DNA of 64,000 bases from Rosa chinensis (GCF_002994745.2 NC_037094.1:25831001-25895000), one strand, 5' to 3'. Counted from the stretch's first letter, positions 45,466-58,489 are shown. Translations and numbers: made by a program. Notes: generated by a model from the letters alone, not told the origin.

Positions 45466-46139
45466 AACAAAAATTAGAGCAAACATATAATAACGGATTC
45501 GAAATTGTAACCAAGCATCCCCCATTGGTTCTATTCCCGATTCATAACTCGAACCACATGAATCCTTCACCTTTCCTTCTTTTTTAGATTTTGAGAAGAG
45601 TTGTTATTTTGAGAGCACAGTACAATGAAAAACTTGTTCAGACCAGAGTTTTTTCTTTCACTTGGGCAAGTTTATGATACCCTCATTTGTAGAATGCAAT
45701 AGATTGTAAAAGTAACAAAGATTGGAATCAATAAAATATAAAGATCTTAGAACATGTTGAGACTAAAAATTTCACAAACCCAAAATGAGAAAATTGGTTC
45801 GACGCAAAAGTGAGAGAGTCCAGTAACTTTCAAATTGGTTTAGCTTAATTATCTCCGAAGCATGATCACGTGGATTGATACTCAATGCATCAAAATTCAA
45901 ATTCAGAACTTTGGATAATCTTCCTATCTTGCAAATCCAAGACCAAGTCAAGATGGGTGAGATTTCAAATTATCTATCCAGCAAGGACAACAAAAGCTAC
46001 GATCTTTTGAACTTGTGGACTTCTCTTTCAAGTAGCAATCAGATAGCTCATTTTGTATCAAGCTTTCAAATTCAAATTCCATACTGGAAGTTGTGGATAG
46101 TTCCCACAGTTACAAGTTTGAATATGGGAATGGTTATCG
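45466..46139. other. Non-coding or LTR-like AT-rich segment
   Basis: No gene is recognised. With the TATA-like tatataaagg at about 46228, this may be the U3 part of an LTR belonging to the next region, but no matching second LTR could be found by eye. Confidence 0.3.
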
Positions 46140-49130
46140 TCATCTGAAGATCATTTCAAATTCAAAAAAAAAAAAAAAAAAAAAAGAGTTATGGTTAACC
46201 CGCATGATCTTTATTCTTCTACGTTGCCTATATAAAGGCTCTTTACAACAAGTGAAGGGGGGCAGCAGAGAGGCAACGAAGGGAGGAGCAGGAAAGACTG
46301 GAGAGCAGCAAAACAAAAAGAGAGGGCAGAGAGGCAACGAAAGGAGGAAAAAAAAGAGAGAGAGAGAGAGCAGAGGGAAAAAAAAAACGCAGGAGCAGAG
46401 AAAGAAGAGGAAGAGAAGAAGAGAAGAATAATTCGAAGCTAAGAAGAGACCACGAGAAGCTACAAACATAGAGCAGTGGGTATAATTTCTTCTATATGCT
46501 GTCAATTATCATTTTCACTCAAGTGTTCTCTTTGTTCTACATTATATGATTACAGAAAGCTAAATAGGTGATCATGTAAGACTATGAGCACTCCAAACAA
46601 GAAGTTGATGGTCTATCCTCTCTCCAAAAGTCCCTCGTTGCTGTCATCCTCACAAATCTCACGAATGGCTTCCGGGCAAGACACAAAGTCGACATCAAGC
46701 CCTCATTCACAGCCGTGGTGTCACTCCATGCTGCACTTGCTTTCGATGCCTATACTGCGTATAGGTGGCGGAAGCAAGCTTCAAGTTCAAGGGGGCTCAC
46801 CATACTTGTTTTTTATGCCTGTATCGCGGTGCGTCCTGCATATGGGTGGCAAAAATAAGTATGTCAGGTGAACGCCTGGGGGCCGCCAGTTCACACACCA
46901 AGTACTGTTCTGTGAAATTCCCGGGTTCACAAAGTGAAGAAACTGCTCCAGAAGGATCCTTATGCAGCGCCAAAGCCAAGAAATTACTCCACCTGCAGCA
47001 AAGTCGTCATCAAAATGGTGTCCCAGAAGGCAAAGTTGCTATCTTTCTACGGAAGGGTGTTCGGCTTAGCTCAACTTCAATCACAAGAAGGCAGAGTGTT
47101 CGGCTTAGCTCACTTTCAATCACAAAATTGCAGCGTGTTTGACTTGACTCACCTAGGATCACCAAGCTGCAGAAACACAAAGTGGAGGAGATACTTGCGG
47201 CAAACACACAAATGCAGAAGCATCATAAATGCAAGAGATGTTCGACCAAATTCCATTGGTGGATGCAGTAAATTGTACAGAGGAAACGGTCAGCATCGAG
47301 GATTGTTCTCATACAATCAATCCTGAGACCACCTGAAGACCACATGATGGACAAGATCAACCTCTGGTCAAATTCCCTTGAATTGCAACTTCGAAACCTT
47401 GAATTGCGACTTCGAAGACCAGAATAAAAGCATCTTACCTGGAGGGTTACGAACACCGAAATATCGACGTGATTATGTTTCCTTTAAAATGTGGCACCTG
47501 CAAGGGATTTAATTAATAAATATACAATCCCAAAGTGATCATGTCTTTTGTTTTGGCGGTGGGAAACTGATCAGCACACATCAAAGACAAAAAAATTCAT
47601 ATGCAATTAAGCATAATTGTCAAACCACATGCTACTGCAGCTTTGAGCTAAAGACAAAAGCTTAAAAAAGCATGATTGAAAATATGGTGTCCAGCAAGCT
47701 TCATTTGAAAGTAATTTAAACAACAAAGGGGCATACTCTAAAAAGCAAAGTCTAAGCTACGTGTTTCTTTGTCAATCAAGAGAAAACCATGCAAGAATCA
47801 ATATTCAAAATGACCTCTGCACATTGAAGCACAGACAACGCAATTGAGTCATGGTGGACATCGGTGGAAAGTAAAGGGAGCAATCGGTGGCATCATTAAA
47901 TCATCAATCGGTGGTATATTTAAATAAAGCATGAATTGGAGTGCAATACGATACCCAACAATTGGTTTGAAGGAATGGTTTCTCACCAGTTCCGGGTTCC
48001 TCACAAAGTGCTCTGACATATGCGTCTTGAGAATAGGAGTATGAAGTCAAGGCCTCTGCGAAGAAGAAAACAAGAAACATTGGTCAGAACGAATCCTGGG
48101 ATAAAAGATGAAGATTACCCAATCTGGTGCGCAAAGGAAGAGTGAGTGTGGAATCTAACCATCTGAGCCAACCCATTCATACCCGCCTCGGGGGTACGAC
48201 TCCTTCTCCAGATTGGACTGAAATATTTCCATCTCCAAGTTGATCTCTATCCTAAACTGATAACCACGCTTCAAATATTCTTCGAAAGAGACGAAGCATA
48301 TCGAGCCTGCTTAGATGGGGATGACGTCCACGACCTGTTCTCTTTGGGTCCAAGACATGAAGTGGGCTCAAATCGGGTGCAGAAATAAATTAATGGGTGT
48401 CCAGATCAATCTATGCACTACAAGCTCTTGGGTTCTGTTGAATCACTTGTCTACAAATTTCGAAGCACTACAAAGCCCACACTAAGTAAATCCATTTCAA
48501 GAGTGACACAAATCCCATTGCAAAGCTCGGCACATTGGGTGCCCAAATCAAATCAGCGGACACTATCAAGTTTGGTGTCCAAAAGAAATACATTTGACGG
48601 GTATATATGTCGGTACAAAACCGAAAATCCAATTTGATGAACGACAGTGGTTTGATCCCGCAAAGGGTATGTAGGCAATCTAGAACCAAATTCATCTAGA
48701 TGCAACCACGTCCTAAACACAAAATCGAATCTCTGGTCCACTTAAACCAAATTCGTCCCAAACACTACTCTCATTCCAAAATCAAAGGCCTCCAATGAGT
48801 CATTTGCTCATTGGAACTCTTGAACTACGAGTGGCTTGATCCCTCTCCAAGGGTACGTAGGCAACCCATTCAAATGTCCGGGTACAGCCGCAAAAACAAA
48901 CAAACACACATCTCATCAATTGGTTTCTTCATAAATGGAATCAAAGGGTGTTTCCCTGTAACAAGGGATTGTAATTAAAAGACACATCCTGTCTTGAATG
49001 GGTCGAACCCGAAATAATAAAAACTCTATTCACTGAATGAATACGAGTGAAATTATGTTGGGTGACATTTACGCTCACTGTGTGCAATTTTCTCTCAACA
49101 GAACAGGGAAGCTGAACACCATTGGATAGG
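46140..49130 (+). mobile_element. Probable retrotransposon-derived region, family not determined
   Basis: An A21 tract (about 46164-46185), tatataaagg, a purine-rich basic open stretch (to 46431) and then GC-moderate sequence resemble an LTR/leader. Two imperfect direct copies of ac-a-gtgg-ttgatccc...aagggta-gtaggcaa at about 48640 and 48820 are a motif I associate with plant LTR-element ends. No gag or pol domain was found, so it could be a large non-autonomous (LARD-like) element. Boundaries are unknown. Confidence 0.35.
47045..47150 (+). repeat. Short minisatellite, three units of about 45 bases
   Basis: The unit gtgttcggcttagctca-ctt followed by caatcacaa occurs twice clearly and a third time degenerate (gtgtttgacttgactcac). 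The repeat keeps an open frame, but no protein family is recognised. Confidence 0.65.
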
Positions 49131-49610
49131 TGGAGTGTTTTCCAGGGCCAGCCCTGGGCTTATAGCCACAAAATATATAAAAATGGATACCCTTTTGTTG
49201 AGGAATATACACATTTGCCGAAGAAGTGTTCCTTGGGAAAAGTGTCCTATGAAAAAAGAAATGAAAAGTTTATTCACTTTTCCCAATGAATTATTTCTCA
49301 CGAAAACACTCCCATAAAAATAAAATAAAGACTGATGCACCTGTGACCATGAAAATTCCTTGCAAAAACGCTTCCCATAAAAAGTGAAAAAAAAAAAACA
49401 CTTTTATCAAGGGATTATTTGTTGGGAAATATCTTCCATAAAAAAATAAAATAGAAATGAACACATCAATGCTAGCGAATATCTGATCAATGATTTTATT
49501 TAGAAAAGACACACTTTTACATCTTTTACACACTTCTTTTCTCCAGACACTTTTACATAAATACGGTTAAGAGGTATTTGATCAGCATCAACAGACGTAC
49601 GTTATGACGA
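49131..49610. other. AT-rich spacer
   Basis: No gene is seen. Repeated ccttg-gaaaa/cttcccataaaa motifs between 49220 and 49445 suggest a degenerate short repeat. Confidence 0.4.
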
Positions 49611-49617
49611 GTAATGT

Positions 49618-50007
49618 TAGAGCAACTCGAACAGATTTGTTAAACACTATTTTTATTTATAATATAGAAATGTATTCTAAATTGTCAACTCTAACAGATT
49701 CTCTATCTCCTTCTTTATTTTTAGGGTATTCCAAAAGTTTTTGTTTTCATTACCTAATCCTATACCAAATGACAAAAATATAGGTAATATCAATAGCTAA
49801 TATAATTATGGAAATGTAATCAATTACTTCCTTTTTAATCGTAAATGTATTAATAAATTAATATGTTTAATAATATTTTTTATTAACCAATCATAAATAA
49901 TAAAATATTTACATTTGTTAAAATGTCATTTTAGCAAGCTTTTTTTAAAATACGTCTGCATCAAGTTTTAAATTTGTATTATTTATTAAATGAATGTATT
50001 TGTTCTC
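49618..50007. repeat. MITE-like repeat copy C (left part)
   Basis: The sequence shares gtctgcatca, attatttattaaatgaa and tttgt-tt with copies A and B at 4343-8324. It is cut by the LINE-like insertion that starts at 50008. Confidence 0.45.
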
Positions 50008-50781
50008 CCGTCCAGGGTGACTTTGTCGGAGGAATGTGCTCTGGCTTTTCAATTGGTTCTGCTGGGATGGTTTATATGGTGGTGGTCGGACTGTACGGGC
50101 CAGTATTACGATCCCTACTGATGGGTTTCCTAGATCGCAGACGTCAGGGATCTCGATCGATGGTGGTGGGGTTTTGGGCAGCCTGGATCGGGGATGGTTT
50201 TGGTCCGTAATGATACAGGTCGTGGCGGCAAAGCTTGGGCAACGTGGTGCTGCAGGTCGTTGCGGTTTGAAACGCCAAGAGGGTGGCGTGGCGGTGCAAA
50301 GCGTGGCGACGTGGATCAGACGGTGCAGTGCGGCGGGGGGATGGGAGGAGCAGGTTGACTGGCCCGAACCGGTTGATGGGCCTGGGGTGAATTTCCTTGA
50401 AGACTACCATGTTGGGCTGCAAATTGTTGGGCTGGGTTTCTACCCTAGTCCAATGTTTATTTGGGCTAGGGTTTAGGGCCTAGGCCCAACCCTATGTTTT
50501 TTAGTTTTATCTAAATTACAATAATTCCTTGTATTAGGAAACTAAGCACCGATGTACACTCTATGTCTCTTTAGCATCTCTAGAGTAGTACCGAAGGAGG
50601 ATATCCGCTATCTCTACAATCTTAAATGTATAATGAGTGGGTCTATCTCTACATACCATTGTGGATACTACCACTACCTTCTTGTTTGTCTATGTCCTTA
50701 AATGACAGCGGAATGGTATGTAATGACCTATTCTGACTTGTGATGATAAACTATTTCGCCCCGAGGGCTTGATTCAAAAAA
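50008..50781 (+). mobile_element. LINE-like non-LTR retroelement with 15-base TSD
   Basis: It begins cccgtccagggtgac, has a GC-rich 5' half and ends gggcttgattcaaaaaa. The flanks gaatgtatttgttct at about 49993-50007 and 50782-50796 are identical. It is homologous to the insertion at 29986-30555. A 146-codon open frame in the GC-rich half has no recognised domain. No reverse transcriptase is encoded. Confidence 0.75.
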
Positions 50782-50796
50782 GAATGTATTTGTTCT

Positions 50797-51470
50797 TCAG
50801 TCAATAAATGTGAAGGATCATGTTCAATAGAGTCGTTCCAGAACAAATAGTTCCTATGACTCTTATCCGTATTGAACAATTCTACTCTATTCCAGAACAA
50901 TAGAGTCACAATGACTCTGTTGTTCCTTCAAATTCAACTACAGTAGCAAGAAAGTCTTTGCATACAATGACATTAATCATCTTTATCTGGCCGAGACCAA
51001 AGCAGAATTTGGCAAAAGCTGCTTATAAGAGAGAGAAAAAATCATGGAAGTCCATATCTCTGTACCTCCTAAGATCAGCACCGCGCCGTCGATTGTAGAT
51101 TTGGACTGAAGCAACATCTTTACAATGATGAGAATGCCCTTGTCCAAACCTAATAGGACTGGGTGAACTCTTACTATAAAATAGTAGACTCATTTCTTCA
51201 TATCACAATTTCAATGGAAAGTCGAGAAAGTACTCAAGTTGGTACGTTCTCTGATAGGATTTATTAGATCCACGGATAAAAGATCGTGGGTTGGTTTTTG
51301 TCCAGATTCACTAAGGCAAAGATCTTACTGATCAGTTGTTCGAGATCAGATGATAAGTCAGTGGCCGAAACAACCACAACTAGCTAGTTTCTTAGTCCAA
51401 GATCGAGTAAGTTTTTCTTAGAGATCGTTCCATCTGTGTTGTGTCCAGCTAGGGTATTTTTTTTTTCCCA
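50797..51470. other. Non-coding flank of the kinase pseudogene
   Basis: Tandem-like agagtc/gaacaa words occur at 50826-50925. A TATA-like ctataaaatag lies at about 51173, followed by leader-like sequence, so some promoter may have been co-duplicated. This is uncertain. Confidence 0.35.
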
Positions 51471-52378
51471 ATGGAGAGGTACAAGTTCACGAAGCAAGTA
51501 GATGCAGGTAGTTTTGGGCATGTTTATAAAGCCGTTGATAAGACGACCGGAGAGTTCGTCGCCATCAAAGAGTTGAAGCACTTGTGTCAGTCTTCATATC
51601 TAGAGCTACCAAAAGTCCAGGCACTGACTAGGTTGAAGCACCCAAACGTTGTCAACCTCAAGGGGATCCAAAGGCTACACGGTGTCGTCTTTTTCATCCT
51701 TGAATACATGCAAGGTATCCTGTTCCAACTCATTCACCTCAAGGGAAACGCCGGACAACTTTTCTCCTTAGCCAAAATTCGAGCCATGTGTTTCTAGGTC
51801 TCTCAAGGTCTTGTATTTATGCATGACCAACATGGCTACATCTACCGATCGACACCTGAAGGCTGACGTACAACTTGTTGGTGAACCAAGGTGTGATCAA
51901 GATTTCGGATCTTAGTGCTGCAAGGGAGATCAACTCCAGCCCACCATTCAGTGATTACTCCAGCCCATCTAAGTTGCTGCTAGACTCTTTCCTCTACAAC
52001 GAAAAGGTTGACATGTGGGCAATAAGAGCGATCATGGCCAAGTGGTTTCTCATGCGCCCTCTGTTTTTGGATTCGAGTTCGCCAAATCGGATGCATCAAA
52101 TTTGTAGAGTCATTGGGTTCCAACAAGGGGTACATGGAGGGAAGGATGTCTTCTTACAAGCCATATGAATTATCAATTTCCACAGATTGATAGTCTTGGT
52201 CTTAAAGTAGATGCGGTCGTGGTTCTGTGATTCTACAGTCGAGCTCATCGAGTCGATTTGTTCTTGGGATCCTTTGAAGAGGCTAACAGCTGCACAAGCT
52301 CTTCGCCATCCTTTCTTCACTAGAGTCTACAAAGATTCACATATTACTAATTACTCAGCTAACAAGGTTGGAAATTAA
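51471..52378 (+). pseudogene. Intronless pseudogene of an MHK/CDK-like Ser/Thr kinase
   Basis: It starts MERYKFTKQVDAGSFGHVYK, then FVAIKEL (the ATP-binding lysine is present), LTRLKHPNVVNLKGI and FFILEYMQG. A stop at about 51795 and further stops near 51850-51890 break the catalytic loop; the HRD motif is lost. Reading resumes at about 51875 with VIKISDLSAAREINS (DFG replaced by DLS), KVDMWAIRAIMAKWFLMRPL, and finally CSWDPLKRLTAAQALRHPFF. The first glycine of the P-loop, the alpha-C glutamate, HRD, DFG and APE are all missing. Order and sequence match the MAK/MHK-type kinases related to CDKs, whose plant genes normally contain introns. A retrocopy is the simplest reading. No poly(A) or target duplication was found. 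Confidence 0.85.
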
Positions 52379-53139
52379 TGTAATTAAGTTGCATGCAGCA
52401 GCTAGCCTATTCTAGTCTGGACTCTAGAAATTGTTCTATCTATATGTAACTTCTATATATGACATTAATTAGTACGTGCAAAAAAAGTTCATCTGGGATA
52501 AAACTAATAGGGGAAGCGATTGTGGCAGCTTTGGCCTTCACCGTTGTCTTTGACATGCAGAGGCACCTTTGTACTTTGATATGTAAAAGCTAACATTGGC
52601 CTCTTGCACTGCATTTAATCGTATCAAAGTTACAAACAAGTTTAATGATATTTTGGCCCAAAAGTTATAAAAATTTGGATTTTCGTTTTAATTTCTATTG
52701 ATTGGAGTAGTGTAATTCAAAGCTTTTTATTTCAATGAAGAAGGGCGGTCCAACGGTGTCAAGCTTTCTCTGTCAGCATCTTTGCATTTTAGTTATGTGT
52801 AATTGTCACCAATTCTTTAGATATTTAAATCTCAATCTGTCACTTTTACTAACTTTAGCATTACAGAAGTAACGGGATTGAGTTCTTTCCTCTCCTTTAT
52901 CCATATCATGAACTTGTCCAAGTTAAACTCTTCTTGTGGCGGGAGGTAAGCTCATCAGATGTTGGCGCAAGTGACTCTAACTAAGGCTTTCTCTCGAGTG
53001 TCGTCTCTGTCATTATCCGAAAGTTAATTATCAACTGCTATTCCAGATGATTTTGTGTACATCCTCCGAAAAAAGGCTTGAAGACAGAGGGTTTGTTGCT
53101 AGGAATGGAAGGTGAAGAGAGAGTTCCCTTATTAGGACA
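52379..53139. other. Intergenic, no gene seen
   Basis: No domain-bearing frame or paired repeat is recognised. Confidence 0.5.
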
Positions 53140-53362
53140 TTTGGCTATTAGTGGTTTAAATTGCAGTTTTAGATGCCTTAACGATCACCAAATTGGCAAC
53201 AAATTTTGAAGAGATGATCTATACATTATGACCTAAAAACTGAACGGTTAAGATCAAAATATGTGATCGAAAAGCGGGTGGAAACCGGAAATCCGTACCG
53301 AAATTTCGGTATGGACGTCCGCACCTGAGAAAAATCTCATATATATATATATATATATATAA
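53140..53362. repeat. Diverged single arm related to the palindromic array
   Basis: gatgccttaacgatca-c followed by gatgatctatacat and cctaaaaactgaacggt matches the right arm of the units at 53570-55990. The terminus differs (gtaccgaaatttcggta) and leads into (TA)n. It is an older or distinct relative. Confidence 0.65.
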
Positions 53363-53518
53363 CTTGATATTCCCGAACAAGTCAGCCCCACTTATTTCAT
53401 GTCATGCCAAAAACCAAAAAAAAATGCTCATAACACATGCGGAAGTCTGACCAGACCATAGGAATCGATTTTGGACAAAAACGTTGCCTTGTTCTTCTAT
53501 TAAGCTGGTCTTTTCTTG

Positions 53519-53569
<51 letters not shown>
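53519..53569. repeat. (TA)n microsatellite at the left edge of the array
   Basis: About 24 TA dinucleotides directly abut the first unit. Shorter TA runs (ggtatatatata) separate the later units. Confidence 0.95.
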
Positions 53570-53573
<4 letters not shown>

Positions 53574-55990
53574 TTCTATCCAGAGCGGAGCTCCGCTTTG
53601 AAATTAACGTGTGAAGTTCGAGTTTTTGGTCACTTTTCGGTCGCATATCCACATCTAGACCGTTCAGTTTTTAGGTACTAGTGTATAGATCATCTCTGCA
53701 AATTTTCAGCCAAATTGATGATCGTTAAGGTATCTAATTCGCTTAAACCAATGGACGGACTGAATCTGTCAACCTGAACCGTACTAGCTTTAAGGCAGTT
53801 ATCAATGCCTTAACGATCATCATTTTGGCTGAAAATTTGCAGAGACGATCTATACACTAGTACCTAAAAACTGAACGGTCGAGATGTGGATTTGCGACCG
53901 AAAAGTGACAAAAAACTCGAACTTCACACGTTAATTTTCAAAGCGGAGCTCCGCTCTGGATTGGTATATATATACAGATTCTATCCAGAGCGGAGCTCCG
54001 CTTTGAAATTAACGTGTGAAGTTCGAGTTTTGAGTCACTTTTCGGTCGCATATCCACATCTAGACCGTTCAGTTTTTAGGTACTAGTGTATAGATCATCT
54101 CAGCAAATTTTCAGCCAAATTGATGACCGTTAAGGTATCTAATTCGCTTAAACCAATGGACGGACTGAATCTGTCAACCTGAACCGTACTAGCTTTAAGG
54201 CAGTTATCAATGCCTTAACGATCATCATTTTGGCTGAAAATTTGCAGAGACGATCTATACACTAGTACCTAAAAACTGAACGGTCGAGATGTGGATTTCC
54301 GACCGAAAAGTGACCAAAACCTCGAACTTCACACGTTAATTTTCAAAGCGGATCTCCGCTCTGGATAGGTATATATACAGATTCTATCCAGAGCGGAGCT
54401 CCGCTTTGAAATTAACGTGTGAAGTTCGAGTTTTGGGTCACTTTTCGGTCGCATATCCACATCTAGACCGTTCAGTTTTTAGGTACTAGTGTATAGATCA
54501 TCTCTGCAAATTTTCAGCCAAATTGATGATCGTTAAGGTATCTAATTCGCTTAAACCAATGGACGGACTGAATCTGTCAACCTGAACCGTACTAGCTTCA
54601 AGGCAGTTATCAATGCCTTAACGATCATCATTTTGGCTGAAAATTTGCAGAGACGATCTATACACTAGTACCTAAAAACTGAACGGTCGAGATGTGGATT
54701 TGCAACCGAAAAGTGACCAAAAACTCGAACTTCACACGTTAATTTTCAAAGCGGAGCTCCGCTCTGGATAGGTATATATATACAGATTCTATCCAGAGCG
54801 GAGCTCCGCTTTGAAATTAACGTGTGAAGTTCGAGTTTTGGGTCACTTTTCGGTCGCATATCCACATCTAGACCGTTCAGTTTTTAGGTACTAGTGTATA
54901 GATCATCTCTGCAAATTTTCAGCCAAATTGATGACCGTTAAGGTATCTAATTCGCTTAAACCAATGGACGGACTGAATCTGTCAACCTGAACCGTACTAG
55001 CTTTAAGGCAGTTATCAATGCCTTAACGATCATCATTTTGGCTGAAAATTTGCAGAGACGATCTATACACTAGTACCTAAAAACTGAACGGTCGAGATGT
55101 GGATTTCCGACCGAAAAGTGACCAAAACCTCGAACTTCACACGTTAATTTTCAAAGCGGAGCTCCGCTCTGGATAGGTATATATATACAGATTCTATCCA
55201 GAGCGGAGCTCCGCTTTGAAATTAACGTGTGAAGTTCGAGTTTTGGGTCACTTTTCGGTCGCATATCCACATCTAGACCGTTCAGTTTTTAGGTACTAGT
55301 GTATAGATCATCTCTGCAAATTTTCAGCCAAATTGATGATCCTTAAGGTATCTAATTCGCTTAAACCAATGGACGGACTGAATCTGTCAACCTGAACCGT
55401 ACTAGCTTTAAGGCAGTTATCAATGCCTAAACGATCATCATTTTGGCTGAAAATTTGCAGAGACGATCTATACACTAGTACCTAAAAACTGAACGGTCGA
55501 GATGTGGATTTCCGACCGAAAAGTGACCAAAACCTCGAACTTCACACGTTAATTTTCAAAGCGGAGCTCCGCTCTGGATAGGTATATATATACAGATTCT
55601 ATCCAGAGCAGAGCTCCGCTTTGAAATTAACGTGTGAAGTTCGAGTTTTGGGTCACTTTTCGGTCGCATATCCACATCTAGACCGTTCAGTTTTTAGGTA
55701 CTAGTGTATAGATCATCTCTGCAAATTTTCAGCCAAATTGATGATCGTTAAGGTATCTAATTCGCTTAAACCAATGGACGGACTGAATCTGTCAACCTGA
55801 ACCGTACTAGCTTTAAGGCAGTTATCAATGCCTTAACGATCATCATTTTGGCTGAAAATTTGCAGAGACGATCTATACACTAGTACCTAAAAACTGAACG
55901 GTCGAGATGTGGATTTGCGACCGAAAAGTGACCAAAAACTCGAACTTCACACTTTAATTTTCAAAGCGGAGCTCCTTTCTGGATAGGTAT
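53570..55990. repeat. Tandem array of six ~404-base inverted-repeat units
   Basis: Units start at 53570, 53975, 54378, 54783, 55188 and 55593. Each begins cagattctatccagagcgg and ends gctctggataggtatatata. Within a unit the left arm (agcggagctccgct...ctgcaaattttcagcc, about 165-180 bases) is the near-perfect inverted complement of the right arm, around a spacer containing aatggacggactgaatctg. Each terminus also carries its own short palindrome (agcggagctccgct). Units differ by scattered single bases. There is no coding capacity; short open frames across it are artefacts. It resembles a TA-targeting MITE amplified in tandem. Confidence 0.92.
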
Positions 55991-56197
55991 ATATATATAT
56001 ATATATATACACACACATATGATAAAAGTTGTCATTTTGAAGTGCTTTATTATAATTCAGGACACACAAATGTACCCATAATAATTAAGGTCACCTATTT
56101 ACAACCTGCCACTCAAATTAAGCATAATTACCAAAGCTGCCACTAGCAGCTCTCTCTCGCTGTTATCCATTCGGACTCGGACCTATACCAAAATTTC

Positions 56198-56739
<542 letters not shown>

Positions 56740-57368
56740 GTAAGTGTAGGTTTTACAGTTGAAGAAAAATGAACTGTAGTTGTGACTAGAAACTGGTTTG
56801 ATCGTGTTAGTTTTTGGGCATTCCGACGATCGGTTCGATTCTTTCGTTTTGAAGTTTCACTTTGTCGTTTTTAGTAGCAAACTTGCACAATCGAGTTTCC
56901 GATCACTAATTTTCACGTTAGTAGAGATGATCGTATGGATCATTTCTAAAGAGTTAGTTTTTTTTGCGTTTTGAAGGGTTGAAGTTGCATTTTACTTTTT
57001 ATTTACTTTGGTGTTGCTTTGTTAGGTTTTTTTGACATTTCAGTTGAGATGCACTGATGCACAAATCGATTTTCAGTCTGTTTGAATTTCTGATCACTAA
57101 TTACTATCATATGTTAGGTGTTAAGTTTTGTAGGACTACAATGAGGAAATTGACAACAGTTTTGTGAATTTGGAGTCTGAATACTGTAGTGTTTGCTGTG
57201 AATGTTAGACGAGGAACCTGCTTTGCATTGCTATATTCAATATCAGTTATTCATTTGAATCATCAATTATGTGTGTAGCTTTACTGGATCCTCAAATACT
57301 TGAACAAGTACTTTAGTAATTGAATATCATCTTGTATCATTGGAAGATAAGAGGCATAATATATGTAC

Positions 57369-57415
<47 letters not shown>

Positions 57416-57995
57416 GCTTGGAGTGTCTCACCTGATCCATGACATCAGTTTCTTTTGGGTTATGGCCAAATACTATTTCTATGCAGTAAAGTGTTTTTCC
57501 ATCTGAGTTAAATTGGCTTGCATGAATTGGATCTTTAGGATTGAAGGAAGAGCTCCAGTTATTCAGAAGATCTATTCTGTTAATTATAACAAATGCTTCA
57601 TTGTAGTCAATTGAATTTGCAGATGATATGAGAAACTCTTGGTGTTTTGAAAATAATGAGAAGTCTGATGATTAGTGTCATTGGTTTAATAAGGTTTTTG
57701 ATTAGTCATTTAGTTGTCATGGTTTCCCAACACAGTTCGTTTGTATCTAAGTATAGCTCTTAAAACTCCATTTATAATGTGGAATGTGCATATGGAAAAA
57801 CACTCTAATGTGCATATGGTTCTGACTTGTACTGTGGATTAGTATTGACTTTTGATGCTGAATTATGATTTGATTTTCTCCTTGCTTACTTTGTGTGATT
57901 TTAGGTAGATCTGGAATTTAGAAATGCAGATTGGCATATTTTGATGTTGATCTGAAATTTAGTTTCAATTCTGCTCATACATAGTTTACACAAAT
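56740..57995. other. Intron-like or intergenic DNA with (TA)n at 57369-57412
   Basis: AT-rich, T-rich sequence typical of a plant intron follows the donor at 56740. A (TA)n microsatellite is present. No exon is recognised. Confidence 0.45.
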
Positions 57996-58005
57996 GCAAT
58001 GGCAG

Positions 58006-58072
58006 GTTACTATAGCACCGTTAACACGCCAGAACCGAATGCTTGGAATGCAGTTGAGAAAAGAAAATGGAG
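58006..58072 (+). other. Orphan exon-like segment
   Basis: Following an acceptor-like caatggcag, the frame reads VTIAPLTRQNRMLGMQLRKE, then NG, before a possible donor (gtacgt). It looks protein-coding in composition. I do not recognise the family, and it does not look like the next exon expected for an F-box protein. Confidence 0.3.
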
Positions 58073-58489
58073 TACGTTGCTTGTGTAATTGAGATTCAAG
58101 ATCAATGCTCAGACATATCTACAGCTACATGGTGTATAAGGCTAGATATAACATGTTCTCCTAGCCTCTTGATCATCTTCTCATTCATAGCATGTTTGAT
58201 AGCTGCTTTATTCTAATTGGATTACTGTAAATCCTCTTGTAATGTAGTATAGTTTCAAAAAATCATGGAACAAATATATAGTTTTGTTCTTTTATTCCAA
58301 TTTTCATTTTATGAAGACTCTTTTGTTTTAATATTGAAATCGATAACATTATTAATCTAGATAGTTTTCTTAATCTTTAGAAAAATCGATTTCTGATTTT
58401 TATCGGCTGTAGGTTTTGGTTGTTTTTCTCGGTCACTGTACAACTCGAACTTCTTGTTGAAACAGCTAAAAGAGAATGGACCCATTTCT

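Noticed and set aside
46093..46431. Lysine/arginine/glutamate-rich open frame
   Set aside because: Purine-rich simple sequence following an A21 tract gives this composition by chance. No family match.
53484..54086. Two similar short open frames in the palindromic array
   Set aside because: They are repeats of the same non-coding unit and recur only because the unit is duplicated.
53570..55990. CRISPR-like array
   Set aside because: The repeat is ~404 bases with only a TA-run between units and no unique spacers, in a plant nuclear context.
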